DNA of 64,000 nucleotides, taken from the NCBI GenBank assembly GCA_963513935.1, contig OY740766.1, positions 588,001-652,000 on the forward strand. Direction: 5' to 3'. Made by a program: the position numbers and the translations under genes. Origin of the DNA: Aphrophora alni. Its lineage: Eukaryota > Arthropoda > Insecta > Hemiptera > Aphrophoridae. The notes below the pieces were generated by a model that saw only the letters and a program-made list of their open reading frames with translations, was not told where the DNA came from and did no database searches. Positions 1 to 11,721 of this stretch are shown here, piece by piece. How positions within the stretch are numbered: the first letter of the stretch is position 1; every line of letters starts with the position of its first letter.

Positions 1-32
1 TGCCAACCGTGTTACTTTTTAGACCTTCAACC

Positions 33-73
33 TAGGTTAGGTTAGGTTAGGTTAGGTTAGGTTAGGTTAGGTT
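33..73 (+). repeat. Interstitial TTAGG telomere-type array (short)
   Basis: About eight uninterrupted copies of the pentamer TTAGG. This is the canonical insect telomere repeat, here far too short and too embedded to be a chromosome end. It is the clearest taxonomic clue at the left edge of the window. Confidence 0.95.
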
Positions 74-80
74 GTGAGTG

Positions 81-180
81 ACCGCCAGGGGAATTACAGA
101 TATTTTTGGGGGGCAGGATTATCGACCCTAATAAATTCCTTCAACCGCCGGGGAATGTCAGCCATATTTTTCGGCAGCAG
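81..180. repeat. Degenerate duplicated GC-richer motif next to the TTAGG array
   Basis: Two related blocks of about 36 bases begin with ACCGCC at 81 and 143. Each continues with a G run, GAAT, CAG, a TATTTTT tract and a closing GGCAG or GCAG. They are GC-rich compared with the surroundings and directly abut the TTAGG run, which suggests a repeat unit that travels with it. The family is not recognised. Confidence 0.5.
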
Positions 181-992
181 TTCCATAAATCAAATGTAAA
201 AAATGGCGCAGGGTACTCAAGGGGTCACGCTACCTTTATATAGAGGTAAAATAATGTCTGAGGTTTGTAAATTATTAATATGTATTTAAAATGTTTTGTA
301 GAGTAAAGTAAAACAATATAGTAAGTTATTTATTTATACCAGGAATTGTTTTAGTTACTGAAGTAAACTAGTTATACATTTATAGAATTTCCAAACTTCT
401 TAAATATTTAATTGTTTTCTCTCAAATTTTTTACATAAAAACAGATAATACTAAGAATTTTTTAAATGATACTATTTGTGGTTTCTTAGTAATTTAGGTT
501 TAAAATCCTGTAATATTTTTTCTATATAAAAGAAAATTCTTTAAAACTTGTCCCACCTTGGTTCGTTCTTTACGGTAACACACGACTATTAACTTGTAAT
601 TTCAAAATAATTATAATTTGTTTCCGACGTCTGTATACCCTTTGCTTTTATGATGAATGAATAACAAAAATAGGTTTCACTTTTCACTTCTACATTTTTA
701 AATGCATCTATTAAAAATATATTATATATCACACATAGATTGTAATGTTGTAGAAAAACTTAAATATTAACAGATCCATGAATAAATAAATCATAATTCA
801 ATAACAAAGATATTTTTATTAGTTCTTAAAGAGACACGGAATTATTCAATATCTCAAGATAAACGGCAGAATTCATTAACTAAGTACGTTCCGTGCCAAA
901 CTCTTCTTATGAAGACATTTGATGCTTTTAAATTTATGACTTTTAACTTTAAGTTTATATATACGACAAGCAGGTCTATGAAATGTAGCCCA
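181..992. other. AT-rich stretch, nothing recognised
   Basis: No open frame of coding character, no tandem repeat and no mobile-element signature was seen. Confidence 0.6.
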
Positions 993-1121
993 ATATTGGA
1001 TGCTCGTCGAAACACATTAGTTATCATTGAACATTGTATTTAGTTAATTTCCTTCTCATCTTTTTAAAAGTAGGCCAAGGATTACTGGACATTATAGTAT
1101 TGTAAGTGTAAAATGAGGAAT
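993..1121 (+). repeat. Left copy of a direct duplication flanking the TTAGG array
   Basis: This block, from the ATATTGGATGCTC word to AAATGAGGAAT, recurs almost base for base at 1304-1439. Differences are a few substitutions and a small indel. The two copies bracket the TTAGG array. Confidence 0.9.
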
Positions 1122-1288
1122 GGTTAGGTTAGGTTAGGTTAGGTTAGGTTGGGTTGGGTTAGGTTAGGTTAGGTTAGGTTAGGTTAGGTTAGGTTGGGTT
1201 AGGTTAGGTTAGGTTAGGTTAGGTTAGGTTAGGTTAGGTTAGGTTGGGTTAGGTTGGGTTAGGTTAGGTTAGGTTAGGTTAGGTTAGG
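1122..1288 (+). repeat. Interstitial TTAGG array with TTGGG variants (about 33 units)
   Basis: The array is 167 bp of TTAGG on the plus strand. Five TTGGG variant units are scattered in it, near 1150, 1196 and 1246-1256. It lies between the two halves of a direct duplication, so it could have been inserted at a staggered break that was filled in and repeated. The variants imply it is not freshly made by telomerase. Confidence 0.95.
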
Positions 1289-1303
1289 ATATTAGGTTAT
1301 TCT

Positions 1304-1439
1304 ATATTGGATGCTCATCAAAACACACTAGTTATCATTGAACATTGTATTAAACAACAACGTTAATTTCCTTCTCATCTTTTTAAAGTAGACCAAGGAT
1401 TACTGGACATTATGGTATTGTAAGTGTAAAATGAGGAAT
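1304..1439 (+). repeat. Right copy of the direct duplication flanking the TTAGG array
   Basis: Partner of 993-1121 in the same orientation. It carries an extra short AAACAACAACG-like insertion and a handful of substitutions, so the duplication is not recent. Confidence 0.9.
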
Positions 1440-4400
1440 TGATCCTTGCGTTGTTAAGAACTTAATAATCTACTATCAAGAAAAAAAAAAACTAATTTTA
1501 AATAGAAAGAAAGGCTAATTCATATTCTAGATTTTAACATGATTTTGTAGAAATCCCTTACTAGTAGCCTACAGTAAATAATTTATCACTATCAGAATCT
1601 CTTTACTTAAATTTTAGATTTCAGTGGTTTACTATCGACATATGTTACGACGGGACAGATCGGATTTAGTTTCCAAGTAGTTAATGAAACCTGTCTAATA
1701 GTGTAATAATGTTACGAGATATCCAGGAAAATCATTTTGATCTATTTTTCGAGATCGAAAACAAACCAACTTAGATTCATCTAACAGATAAAAGTTAAAT
1801 GTGTATTCAAAATTCTCTTACAGTTTTTCCTCCAATTTTAACTTTTATGTTGTTATTCAATAAATATCAGCCTGAAGTTGAATCTGATCTTGTTTTTTGT
1901 TTGTTTTTTCGTAACGATTTCAGTAGTAACCTTTTGCCAATCTTCATGTTTTGTGAAAATTATATTAAAATAATTTCACTCCATGTCCATCGCTTAAGAA
2001 TATAATAGAGGTTATTTCACTATCGTCTATATATCAGTTGATTTTTTTTAATGAAAAATAAGTTGAAAATAAATATAAATATTGGCTCGTCATACACATA
2101 CTCTTATATGGTGACTAGTGCAAAAGATCTGTTAGTATATTTCCCCGAAATAACAGACATGAACATTTAGAGCAGGTTTTACTGTTATTTTAATTCAACC
2201 TATACCAACTGTGTATTATCATTCCCAATTTGAGTTGGACCGAAAATCTAATTTTATGTAGCAAATCACTATTAGAGTATTTACGCTATTTAAACGTAAG
2301 TGTAAGCAATAATGTGCCGGTTTTAAATTAATTTCTATAATGAAAATGAAATTAATGCTAACAATTAATTTTATTTTAAAGTATATTTAAAACCATCTAA
2401 GTTTAAGGAATGAGGTTATTTGTTAATATTGTTGTACTTGTGCCTTTACTGTTTCCCTTTAGCGTTATAGAATGAAACAAATACAACGCCTCAAAACTGG
2501 ATAACTTCTCTTCTAATAAGGGCGTCTTAACTATTATACAATTTAATTTGTCCATAATATGAAATATGACACGAGAAATATTCCTATTGAACACTGTTCT
2601 GAGGCTCCCAATATTATCAAATTGTTTTAGTTATAGCAAAGGAATATTTAATTTTGTACAAAAATCTTTAAATTTGTTTCTCATATAAAGTATTTACTGC
2701 GAGTTTTAATAAATAAGTACACAATGTATTGATTTTTTAGGCAATTATTCTTCATTTCCTACAGCCTAAATATGCAGTAAATGTTCAAAACATAATCAGT
2801 GTTTTTGATTTCTTGATTATTAATACCAATTTCCATAATAATAGGTAGAATAGCATTTGCATCCATCATTCAAGAAGGGACATATCGAAAAATATTGAAG
2901 AAAATGGAAAGAATAGAAAATGCAATTTAAATGTAATAAGGTTGGATGGGGGAACAATTTGAATAGAAGTTGAGTTGTTATAAATTGCAAATGAGGTGTA
3001 AGGAGAGGGGCTTGATTTATATTACATTCTTCAATTTGACTTTTAATTTATACTATTAAGATTGAAGATTGTAGTAAAATTTAAAATAATATAGAGCAGC
3101 AGGTTGAAACCTCAAAACCAATTTTACTCACCCAATTTAAAAAATAATTAATTTTGAATGAATGTTCATGTAAATTGCTTCAGTAATAAAATAATATATT
3201 TATAATAGTAAAAATAAGTTGAGTTTTACAAAGGAAGTGTGTGGAGGTGGGGTGAGAAATAATTTTTGAACTAGAAAAAATTGAGACTGGAACTGAAGAT
3301 TGAAAAAATGAAGACTGGAAGGGATGAATTTGCATCAATTATTTTGTAAATAGAATTGGTTGCATCAATAGCTAGTTGGTCATTGTCAATGACTAGTTTG
3401 TCATAATCGGGTTTTATAACCAAATAACAAGCAGTATGTGAGGTAACTCACGATTAAAAGATAATAAGTCCTATGAAAGTCGATAACCGTTAACTTAGGT
3501 CGACAATAATTGGACTTACTAAAAATATAAATTAACACAAAAACTTAAATAATTTAAAACTTCATAGACCAGAATGATAAATAGTCTGAAATAAGAGTTA
3601 TTAAAAAGTGGATGGTTTGTGGTAAACCTAAGATAGATGGACTGACAGTTGTCCAAAAATAAGTTATAATAACAGGACTATTGTGTGAGAAAAGTAGAAT
3701 TATTGAGTTCGATTTTGAAAATAAATAATTGATAGTCAGTTTCCATGGACCACAACAGCTGGGATTGTCTGTGATATATATATATATAAATTACTACCTA
3801 AAACAATGTTTGATATCATTAAAACGATAAAATAAATATTGCAAAAGTGAATGGTAAAAGTACAAAGTTAAATGTCAAAAACTGTTTCAAGGTTAGGTAT
3901 ATATAGATATGAACCTAATGGTTATCTTTAAACAAAACACTAGAAGGAAAAATTGGTTTAAATAAAATTAGAAAACTACTGAAACTACAACCTGCAGTTA
4001 AAATATGTTTTGGTCAGAGTATTAGTGTAACTGAGACAAGTTCTATAACTTCGGCTGAATTAGCAAACAAAACCCTATAATATGTATAATAAAAAATAAC
4101 CATTTCTTAAAACATAAATCATAAGTTTTGTGTCTGGGAGTGTAGGTTATGTAAATTTAGTTGATCAATTAGAAAAATAAACAATGTTAAAATTGTAAGT
4201 TGTGTTTAAATACACTTAAATATTCAGTTTTCAATAAACAGAATTTTTTTAAAAAATACAGAAATGTTACAAAAAATTGGTACTTATTATGAATACTATA
4301 GTATGTATAAATAGAAAACTTGTATAAATATTAAACAAAATTAATTAACATATCTTCATATCTTACTCAAAGAACAAACCGGTTTTCAATGTAATGTGAT

Positions 4401-4480
4401 ACATAGTTCTAATGGGAATGGAATGCAAGAACAATCATGGAGTCATCGCTTGACAAGTTCAGCACAATTCCTGGATAACC
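1440..4480. other. AT-rich stretch, nothing recognised
   Basis: It contains only low-complexity A/T-rich sequence and short chance open frames (1799-2005 plus, 2403-2594 minus) whose peptides have no recognisable motif. Confidence 0.6.
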
Positions 4481-4539
4481 ATAACATATATTGTGATAGT
4501 GTTACGAGAGTCTGTAGAGTGCAAACATTCTTCTTCGAT

Positions 4540-4551
4540 GTTTTAGTGTTT
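4540..4551 (+). promoter_or_regulatory. Candidate initiator shared with the 35.7-kb promoter candidate
   Basis: The 12-mer GTTTTAGTGTTT lies 80 bases upstream of the ATG at 4631. The identical 12-mer occurs at 35737-35748, 154 bases upstream of the ATG at 35903. Its TTAGTG core resembles the arthropod initiator consensus TCAGTK with one change. The pairing of identical words with ATG-plus-donor exons is the only support; a chance match is possible. Confidence 0.3.
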
Positions 4552-4630
4552 GTGTATATGTGATTTAGTGACTTTATTTAACTAATTTATTATTCGTGAT
4601 AAAAATATAATTTAACTAATTATTTTAGAG

Positions 4631-4687
4631 ATGAGTTACGACTTGAAATCGTTGCCCAAAATTATTATCAATAATGATTTAGATGGA
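4631..4687 (+). CDS. Candidate first coding exon (19 codons, phase 0 donor)
   Basis: ATG at 4631 opens MSYDLKSLPKIIINNDLDG and the frame meets a consensus donor GTAAGT at 4688, leaving phase 0. The base at -3 of the ATG is a purine. The codon composition is more protein-like than surrounding AT-rich frames. No acceptor is obvious just upstream, so it reads as a first exon with the transcription start perhaps near 4540. I do not recognise the protein. Three other exon candidates in the window (35903, 49711, 63511) also start with ATG and end in phase 0, which would fit alternative N-termini of one gene. A false positive remains possible, because short ATG-to-GTAAGT frames arise by chance. Confidence 0.4.
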
Positions 4688-7600
4688 GTAAGTAAATTGA
4701 ATTAATTTACAAATTAAAGGATAGTAATTTTGTGTCGACAAAACAAATAACTTTACTAGCCGATCGTTTATTTAAAGCTCATTAAAAATAGAATAGGAAC
4801 ATTAGGAAAAGGTTTTTATTTAAATGATTTTTGAAATAACTCAAAACGACTAATAAGAAAGTCAATAAAATTGTTTAAAATGTCAACAGTTTTACGAATA
4901 TAATATTTAATTCAAAGTACATTCCAATCCAAACTCACTTTTTTTTTAATTCATTGCAACTTAAATCTTGTCGAAATAGATTTGTTTATGATTTACATTA
5001 TCTTTATAGTAAGAAACTAAAATCCGATCGGTGGGAATTTCATCAAGTTTATACACATATATTAAAAACAATTTAGTCTATAATAAACGTTACAGAAAGC
5101 GCAATCAGATATGAAAGTCAATAAATTAGAAATTTTTGTCTTTCAAAAACACTCACGTTGACCACACTCTTATTTCAATAATAATTAAACTATAAATAAT
5201 GCATTATAATGCTATTATTGATCTTTAATGTCTTCGCTAATTTTAGTATGTGTACACTGCACGCGATAGAGTTGATTTAAGGTTTCCAGGCCACTATCAT
5301 TATTGTTTCCCTTCATTTAGATTGGCGGTCACTGGTGGAGGTACAAAGAGCCTTTCTGAAAAGTTTCTTAGCCATCTCAAAAGGGATTTGCTTGAACAAA
5401 TACGAATTTCAAACCAAAACGTTTTCCTGCTCAAATACAATTACTTTTATAAAGTTAAAGAATACAATTACATAAATTTATATTAAAATGGTGAGGAAAA
5501 CTATAATTTTCAGATCAGTACTTATTAGGCGTATAATAAATAAATATTGAATATTCATGTTAGTTGTAACATTATATTGTGGTATTCTTAAATTTAATAA
5601 AAAAGAAATTATATTTTAACATTTTTAATGTAACTGTGCGGAGAGCGAAACATAAAAATGATTTCTCAACAATTTTAATTTTTTTTTAATACGGTGATTA
5701 AAATTTTAATTATTAATATTCAAATTTGTTTATTAATACGTTATTTTTTTAAATATACACTAATACGAGTAATCTATGCTATTAAATTATAATGATTTTA
5801 TACTGTATTATAGTAATTAAAATCTAAACATAATTCTACGAAATTGATTTAGAATTAAACGCTGGGTAAGGAAAGAAGCCTTAGAGTTGTGGAAACCTCT
5901 GCCTGTTTATAATAAACTTTGCTTTCAAAGCAGTTCACTCAAGTGCAGTAAAGTGGGAAAGGTGTTCTTGATAAAATCTGTTTCACTTTCAAGTGATTTA
6001 CTACAAGTATAAAAAGAAATATCATAATAAACAAGTTTCTTACTTTTACTTCCACATATAGAAAGTGAAAAGTTATATGATGGGTAAAAATAGAATGAGA
6101 TGATGTCTGTCTCACTGTCACTAGAGATTTAACTGATTTCGATGAAACTTGACCGTGGTTATATTTTAGTTTGACCGATTTTTGTCACCCCAATTATCAT
6201 CATCCAAAAACTGCAGGTTTGTGAGTTTTGGGTTATGGACATGAGTGGCGCAGAAAACGTTCGAATATTCCAAAATCTGTGAGTGAGATGTCAATTTAAT
6301 TTTAGTAAAATGTATATAACTTAAAGTGTTGTCAAATTGCTGGTAAAACAAAATTACAATTCATTATTAAATATAGAACTGAACCCTAACTATTGTCAGA
6401 ATATTTTCACCCAATATTTTCATAAACAGTATTTTTTTTCTGTTTGATATATTGGTTCAGGTTATTACAAATCTTCATATTTCATCCAATTTGTTAAAAA
6501 TTTGCACGAACCTATTTTGACCGGATGTTTTCTACAAAAGCATATTTAGTTTTCCCTAAGTCGGTGTACATTTAGTTTTGTTTGTAAATTAGAGCCTACG
6601 TTTTTGAAAAACACTTTGATCGTAGGTTTAGAGCCAATTTTCAGAAAATTAAAATTTTGAGTTTAAAACTTATAAATGGTTCTCCTCCCCGTAAATTTAG
6701 TGCTACATTGGTATACTGTATTGTGTATGATAAAGTATGTGCACCTGTTACTTTGTTTCTCAACATATCTAATGTGCCAACTTTCAAATAAATCAATACT
6801 GTTTCTGTATTTTAAAGAAGTAGTTTATACGATATACAAGTGAACACATCAAAACCAAAGTAGGGAAAAAGGTATTAAAAAGTTGAAAAAATAACATCTA
6901 CCAAATAATGAGCGTAGTAAAATATGTAATAAACAAAATGTTACGGACCAAATAGTTACGATAAACATTTATTTCTTTGTTTAAGGTTAGCTTTACAACT
7001 GCAGTAATATTAATCAGTTAACTTCAGATTGTAATTTACATTAATTTGTAAACCATGAATTACATTACGTTTAAAACAACAGTTGACATTCTTTAAGGCG
7101 TTAGAACATTGGAATTTATCTTTGATTAGAAACTGCAGAAATAAATGAACCTAGTTTGTTGGCTCTAGAATGCAAAATCTGAAAACTTAACTTTTCTTTC
7201 CACAAATAAGTATGGAAATTCGCGTTTATAAAGAATATGCAAGTAAGTTAACCACGTTTAAAGAAAACCTATTCAGATGCTGAAATTTGGACAGTTTATT
7301 GTCCCTTTACTATAAAATAAGCCGTAAACTCGTACGCCTGTTGTGGAAGAATTCTCAAATATTTAAGTTAAACCTATAATTTCATAATCCTCCTTTCCCT
7401 CTTATTATTTCCATATTTGAAATTATATGCTATTCTTTTTTTTATGTTTCTAGTTTAGATGTCTTGAAATGAGAAACTGATACGAACAATCCAAACTTAT
7501 TAATTAGAAATAAGAAATTTGTAGGAAGATTATCATAGAGTCACAAGGGAAACAAATTTAGACCTTATTAATACTTTTCAAATTAATGAAAAAAATCTAA

Positions 7601-8136
7601 AACTGTGTTTATACTTGATTTTCAGACTTCATATACTCGTATCTTGACAGTTATTGAGAAGAGTAGATTTTTTGGTTTGTATTTCGATTTTAAAAACGTG
7701 TGTGAGAACTTTTACGCAGTGTTTTTGTCGGTTTTACTTTCCTAAATTGTAAAAGAGAGTTGTATAATTAAAAATTTATCTTTTGGCTGAGTTTTTTAAA
7801 AAAAGAAGATTTTATTTATTTAAAACTTCGTAGTGAGAGTTTTAATCCGTAAATTTATCATGAAAAGTGAGTTTTAAAATTATTCCATAATTAATAAACA
7901 AGTTGATATAACATACCCAGCCCCATTATACAAGGAGATATCCTATAAATGTATTGCTCAAAAGTTGGTTTCTTGGGCCTTGTAGGAAATTTTAAAATGC
8001 AAAGGAGTCCAAAATAGTATAAAGAGAGTTGGTTTAAAATATAAAGTAAGTTACACATGTTTTCTGAAGGTTATAATTAATTTTCTATATGAGAATATAT
8101 GAAAAAGTCTATAGACATAATGCATGGTTAGTTTGA
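4688..8136. other. Intron-like AT-rich stretch
   Basis: No exon or repeat is confidently seen. The frame at 5250-5486 (plus) contains a slightly coding-like part around RLAVTGGGTKSLSEKFL but no family is recognised. A minimal ATGAAAA followed by donor GTGAGT occurs at 7860-7872; it would be a two-codon phase 1 start and is not called. Confidence 0.5.
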
Positions 8137-8180
8137 ATAGATCTGAAGATGACAGTTTACTGTCGAAACGCGTAATCTAG
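8137..8180 (+). ncRNA. Hammerhead-ribozyme-like motif, type I with palindromic stem III
   Basis: The parts occur in the order of a type I hammerhead. Stem I is TAGAT (8138-8142) with ATCTA (8175-8179), five perfect pairs. The core CTGAAGA (8143-8149) fits the consensus CUGANGA. Stem II is GACAG/CTGTC (8151-8155, 8160-8164), five pairs with loop TTTA. GAA at 8165-8167 supplies G12-A13-A14. Stem III is the palindrome ACGCGT (8168-8173), and A8174 is the H17 cleavage position. The one departure is an extra T (8150) between A9 and stem II. A palindromic, loopless stem III is known from hammerheads of Penelope-like retroelements and retrozymes, which act as dimers. No element ORF is visible beside it. 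Confidence 0.55.
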
Positions 8181-8298
8181 AGTGGACGTCCATAGGTTTG
8201 TTGTGACTAAATCAAGGTAATTACCCTTACATTATATCTATTAAAAAATTCCACTCGCTTCGTTTCCCTTACTTCGCTTCGTTCTAGCTTGTCTCGAC

Positions 8299-9376
8299 TC
8301 TCCTCTCACTACCTTTGTATTGTTGTGTCTCGACCCTGCACATATGTTAAGGAGTCTCCTCTCACTACCTTAGTATTGTTGTGTCTCGACCCTGCACATA
8401 TGTTAAGGAGTCTCCTCTCACTACCTTAGTATTGTTGTGTCTCGACCCTGCTCATATGTTAAGGAGTCTCCACTCACTACCTTAGTATTGTTGTGTCTCG
8501 ACCCTGCACATATGTTAAGGAGTCTCCTCTCACTACCTTTGTATTGTTGTGTCTCGACCCTGCACATATGTTAAGGAGTCTCCTCTCACTACCTTTGTAT
8601 TGTTGTGTCTCGACCCTGCACATATGTTAAGGAGTCTCCTCTCACTACCTTAGTATTGTTGTGTCTCGACCCTGCTCATATGTTAAGGAGTCTCCACTCA
8701 CTACCTTAGTATTGTTGTGTCTCGACCCTGCACATATGTTAAGGAGTCTCCTCTCACTACCTTTGTATTGTTGTGTCTCGACCCTGCACATATGTTAAGG
8801 AGTCTCCTCTCACTACCTTTGTATTGTTGTGTCTCGACCCTGCACATATGTTAAGGAGTCTCCTCTCACTACCTTTGTATCGTTGTTCCTCGACCCTGCA
8901 CATATGTTAAGGAGTCTCCTCTCACTACCTTTGTATTGTTGTGTCTCGACCCTGCACATATGTTAAGGAGTCTCCTCTCACTACCTTTGTATCGTTGTTC
9001 CTCGACCCTGCACATATGTTAAGGAGTCTCCTCTCACTACCTTAGTATTGTTGTGTCTCGACCCTGCTCATATGTTAAGGAGTCTCCTCTCACTACCTTT
9101 GTATTGTTGTGTCTCGACCCTGCACATATGTTAAGGAGTCTCCTCTCACTACCTTTGTATCGTTGTTCCTCGACCCTGCACATATGTTAAGGAGTCTCCT
9201 CTCACTACCTTTGTATTGTTGTGTCTCGACCCTGCACATATGTTAAGGAGTCTCCTCTCACTACCTTTGTATCGTTGTTCCTCGACCCTGCACATATGTT
9301 AAGGAGTCTCCTCTCACTACCTTTGTATTGTTGTGTCTCGACCCTGCACATATGTTAAGGAGTCTCCTCTCACTAC
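8299..9376 (+). repeat. 56-bp minisatellite, 19 full units plus a partial
   Basis: Exact 56-bp periodicity from the TCTCCTCTCA word at 8299 to the truncated unit at 9363-9376. Five unit types differ at fixed positions: TTTGTATT or TTAGTATT or TTTGTATCGTTGTTCC in the middle, CACATATG or CTCATATG later, and TCTCCTCT or TCTCCACT at the start. Their order is A B C D A A C D A A E A E C A E A E A. Repeated blocks (CDAA twice, then AE alternating) show recent multi-unit amplification. It has no coding frame of note. Confidence 0.97.
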
Positions 9377-9842
9377 AATTTGAAAATGTTGCATTGTTTG
9401 TATAATATTAAAAATAATTCATAAAGTATGACAAACATAATACAAAAATCTGCTCATGAAACCTATCAAGTAAATAAATGGAATGACACAAAACTGGTAT
9501 GTATGAATAAAACTCTAAATATGATAATTATTATTAATACATATCACAATAATTTTAGAAACGTGAATATTACAGACGAATTTGAACTTTTCTTTGAGGT
9601 ACCATATTTCTAATGGTTGTTTTAAAAGGTCAGGTCAATTTTTGGCTCTTGAATCACTTGCTGGTAGCTATGTAGATACATTATTATTTATATCATTTAC
9701 ATGGGATAGAAATAACTATTTCATTTCATAACATAATAATTACCATCAAACATACCAATTATATCATTTTAAAACGCAATTTTAATAATCATCTAAAAGC
9801 GTTCAGAACTCTTATTCTTTTAAACACAAAGTCTATTAAAGT
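9377..9842. other. AT-rich stretch, nothing recognised
   Basis: A 61-codon plus-strand frame (9428-9613) shows no family features. No repeat was seen. Confidence 0.5.
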
Positions 9843-10370
9843 TTAAGTTAAATAACCAAAGTAGTTTGTTTCACGACATGGGCTAACAACTGCTAGATTT
9901 GAGTTCCCGGCGTTTGAACGCTGGAGATCTCCCGGGTTTGTCGCAGGTCTGACGACGATGTAAATGTATTTTGCGCGACACCGCGACGCTAATCCTACTT
10001 CAACTGTCAATATAAAAATAAAACATAACAATCCCTAAATCTGCCAAACACAAGAAATCTGATTGAAAATGAAATATACATCAATTTGTTGGAAGCAATA
10101 TAAATAAACGCCAACTTAGTTTGAGCAATCTGCAGTCAAAATTACTCAAATAAACAATAAATTGAACATGACCTATCAAGGTCGTATTTGGCAAGGAGTT
10201 GAATCAGCTGATATCGACTGAAAATTAGCGCAAGCGCCTGAGGTCCATCCCGCAATGCAGGCGCCTGAACGTGCCGTTGCTGTTTCCAAGCTTCGCACTT
10301 TGCACTTGGAACATCGCGACGTTACTATTCAGTACATTAGCATGTGACGCCGGTGCCGGAGTTCTGGTAT
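9843..10370. repeat. GC-richer, repeat-like islands
   Basis: Two islands, 9880-10005 and 10190-10370, are clearly richer in G+C and CpG than the rest. The first has a hairpin at 9907-9924 (CCGGCGTT against AACGCTGG, one mismatch) followed by CTCCCGGG. The second holds GCGCCTGA twice, near 10233 and 10261, and a GGCGCC palindrome. They look like remnants of an interspersed element or of a CpG-retaining regulatory region. The minus frame 9843-10031 across the first island is open for 62 codons without any recognisable motif. Confidence 0.35.
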
Positions 10371-11640
10371 AACTTAGTATTTACTCTATAGTTATAATAA
10401 CTGTGTCGAATTTATTAAACCGATCTTCTATCTTAAGTTAATACGATAAACATTAAAATTAATAATAGGTTAAAGCGCAGAAAAACAGTTGTTGATATTG
10501 TTTTAACGTTAGTCCTAGATTGCTGTTTGACTTTACTATTTATCTAGACAATTTCTTAAGTTTTAATTTTTTTTTTTATAAACTAGAATGTAGTATATTC
10601 AGTTAAAAGGTTCTTCATTAACAAAAAATAATTACTTGATATGAATACAAGTAACTGAATGTTGTGAAATTTTCATTAAAATTTCAATTCTTTTCTTTAA
10701 TGGTTTCTGTATTATATTTACAATTGTTTTATAAAATCTAAGAACGCCATTGTAGTACGTTTAGTTATTTAAGATTTCTTGAAAACAAAGTTTTTATGGC
10801 TGTATATTTTTCTTCAAATATACTCGTTTTGCTAAAAAGTACACAAATAGTACATTTGTGCAAATGCATAAATGCATTTGTGTATTTGATTCGAGTGCAT
10901 TTTATCTCACAAATAGGAAACCTTTGCATAACTAAGTATTGTGTATTATTTTTACTTGAATGTTTAATTTAAATAAGAATTAAATCATCTGTTTTCTTTT
11001 TTATTACTCATCATATGAAACAATAATGACACCAAGTCAAAATTTCAAGTTTCTTTTGATGAGACTTTTATTATTATTTCTTTCATATCTTATTTGCCTA
11101 CTGTTTTATTAGTAAATAAGAAGGTTTACCTTCACAAAATTTCTGTATGAAATAGAAAATCACTCTCAATGTGAGAGTATAACCATAACCTTATGTTATT
11201 ATTTGTTTCGATAAGCTCAATCATTTTTAAAACTACAAGTCATTTAATTTCCATCTTTAAATTAAATAATATTCTATCGAGTAAACTAGTGTTATACAAA
11301 AATTTCAATATAAAAAATACATAATTGAAAAGTTTTTGCAAATATATTGTATTGCTTTTATTAATTTTCATATAGGCTACTAGGATATTTTTTTGAAAGA
11401 TAGTCTGAGAATAACAAAGATAAACGTTATTTTAAAATTGAACACTAGGACTGAATTAAAATTAATCAGTACTATAATGATTTGTTCTACATTTACAATA
11501 GCAATAACGTAAGACACTTTATACATCTCAATGTATTAAAGACTTAGCAAAGTATTACAATACTGTTCTTTATTAATTTGAGTACATTCTTTGTTAGCAT
11601 TGTCTTACCTTTTTCGAACGAACTCTATTTTCAAAATAAA
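10371..11640. other. AT-rich stretch with a palindrome pair
   Basis: The only structure noticed is two adjacent palindromes, 10842-10860 (CACAAAT and ATTTGTG around 5 bases) and 10861-10880 (CAAATGCAT and ATGCATTTG around AA). The second contains sequence resembling POU octamer sites. No gene or repeat family was seen. Confidence 0.5.
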
Positions 11641-11691
11641 TTTACATAACAGAGCACGTAGCTCAAGCAAGGTACATAAATAAAGTTTAAA

Positions 11692-11721
11692 ATATGGAAT
11701 TCGTCCGAAACGCGTCAGCAG
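11692..11721 (+). ncRNA. Degenerate hammerhead-like remnant
   Basis: It shows stem II GGA/TCC (11696-11698, 11704-11706) with a 5-base loop, then GAA, the palindrome ACGCGT (11710-11715) and a C at the cleavage position. This matches the 3' half of the motif at 8137. The 5' core that should read CUGANGA is eroded to TTAAAATAT. It is therefore at best a dead copy, and coincidence cannot be excluded. Confidence 0.25.

Noticed and set aside
7860..7872. ATGAAAA followed by GTGAGT as a two-codon first exon
   Set aside because: Joining it to the 49718 exon in phase 1 would work on paper, but a seven-base coding exon cannot be supported without transcripts.
11600..11720. Minus-strand frame open for about 40 codons into a GTAAGA donor
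   Set aside because: No ATG, no acceptor, and it overlaps the hammerhead-like repeat remnant, so it is more likely repeat sequence.
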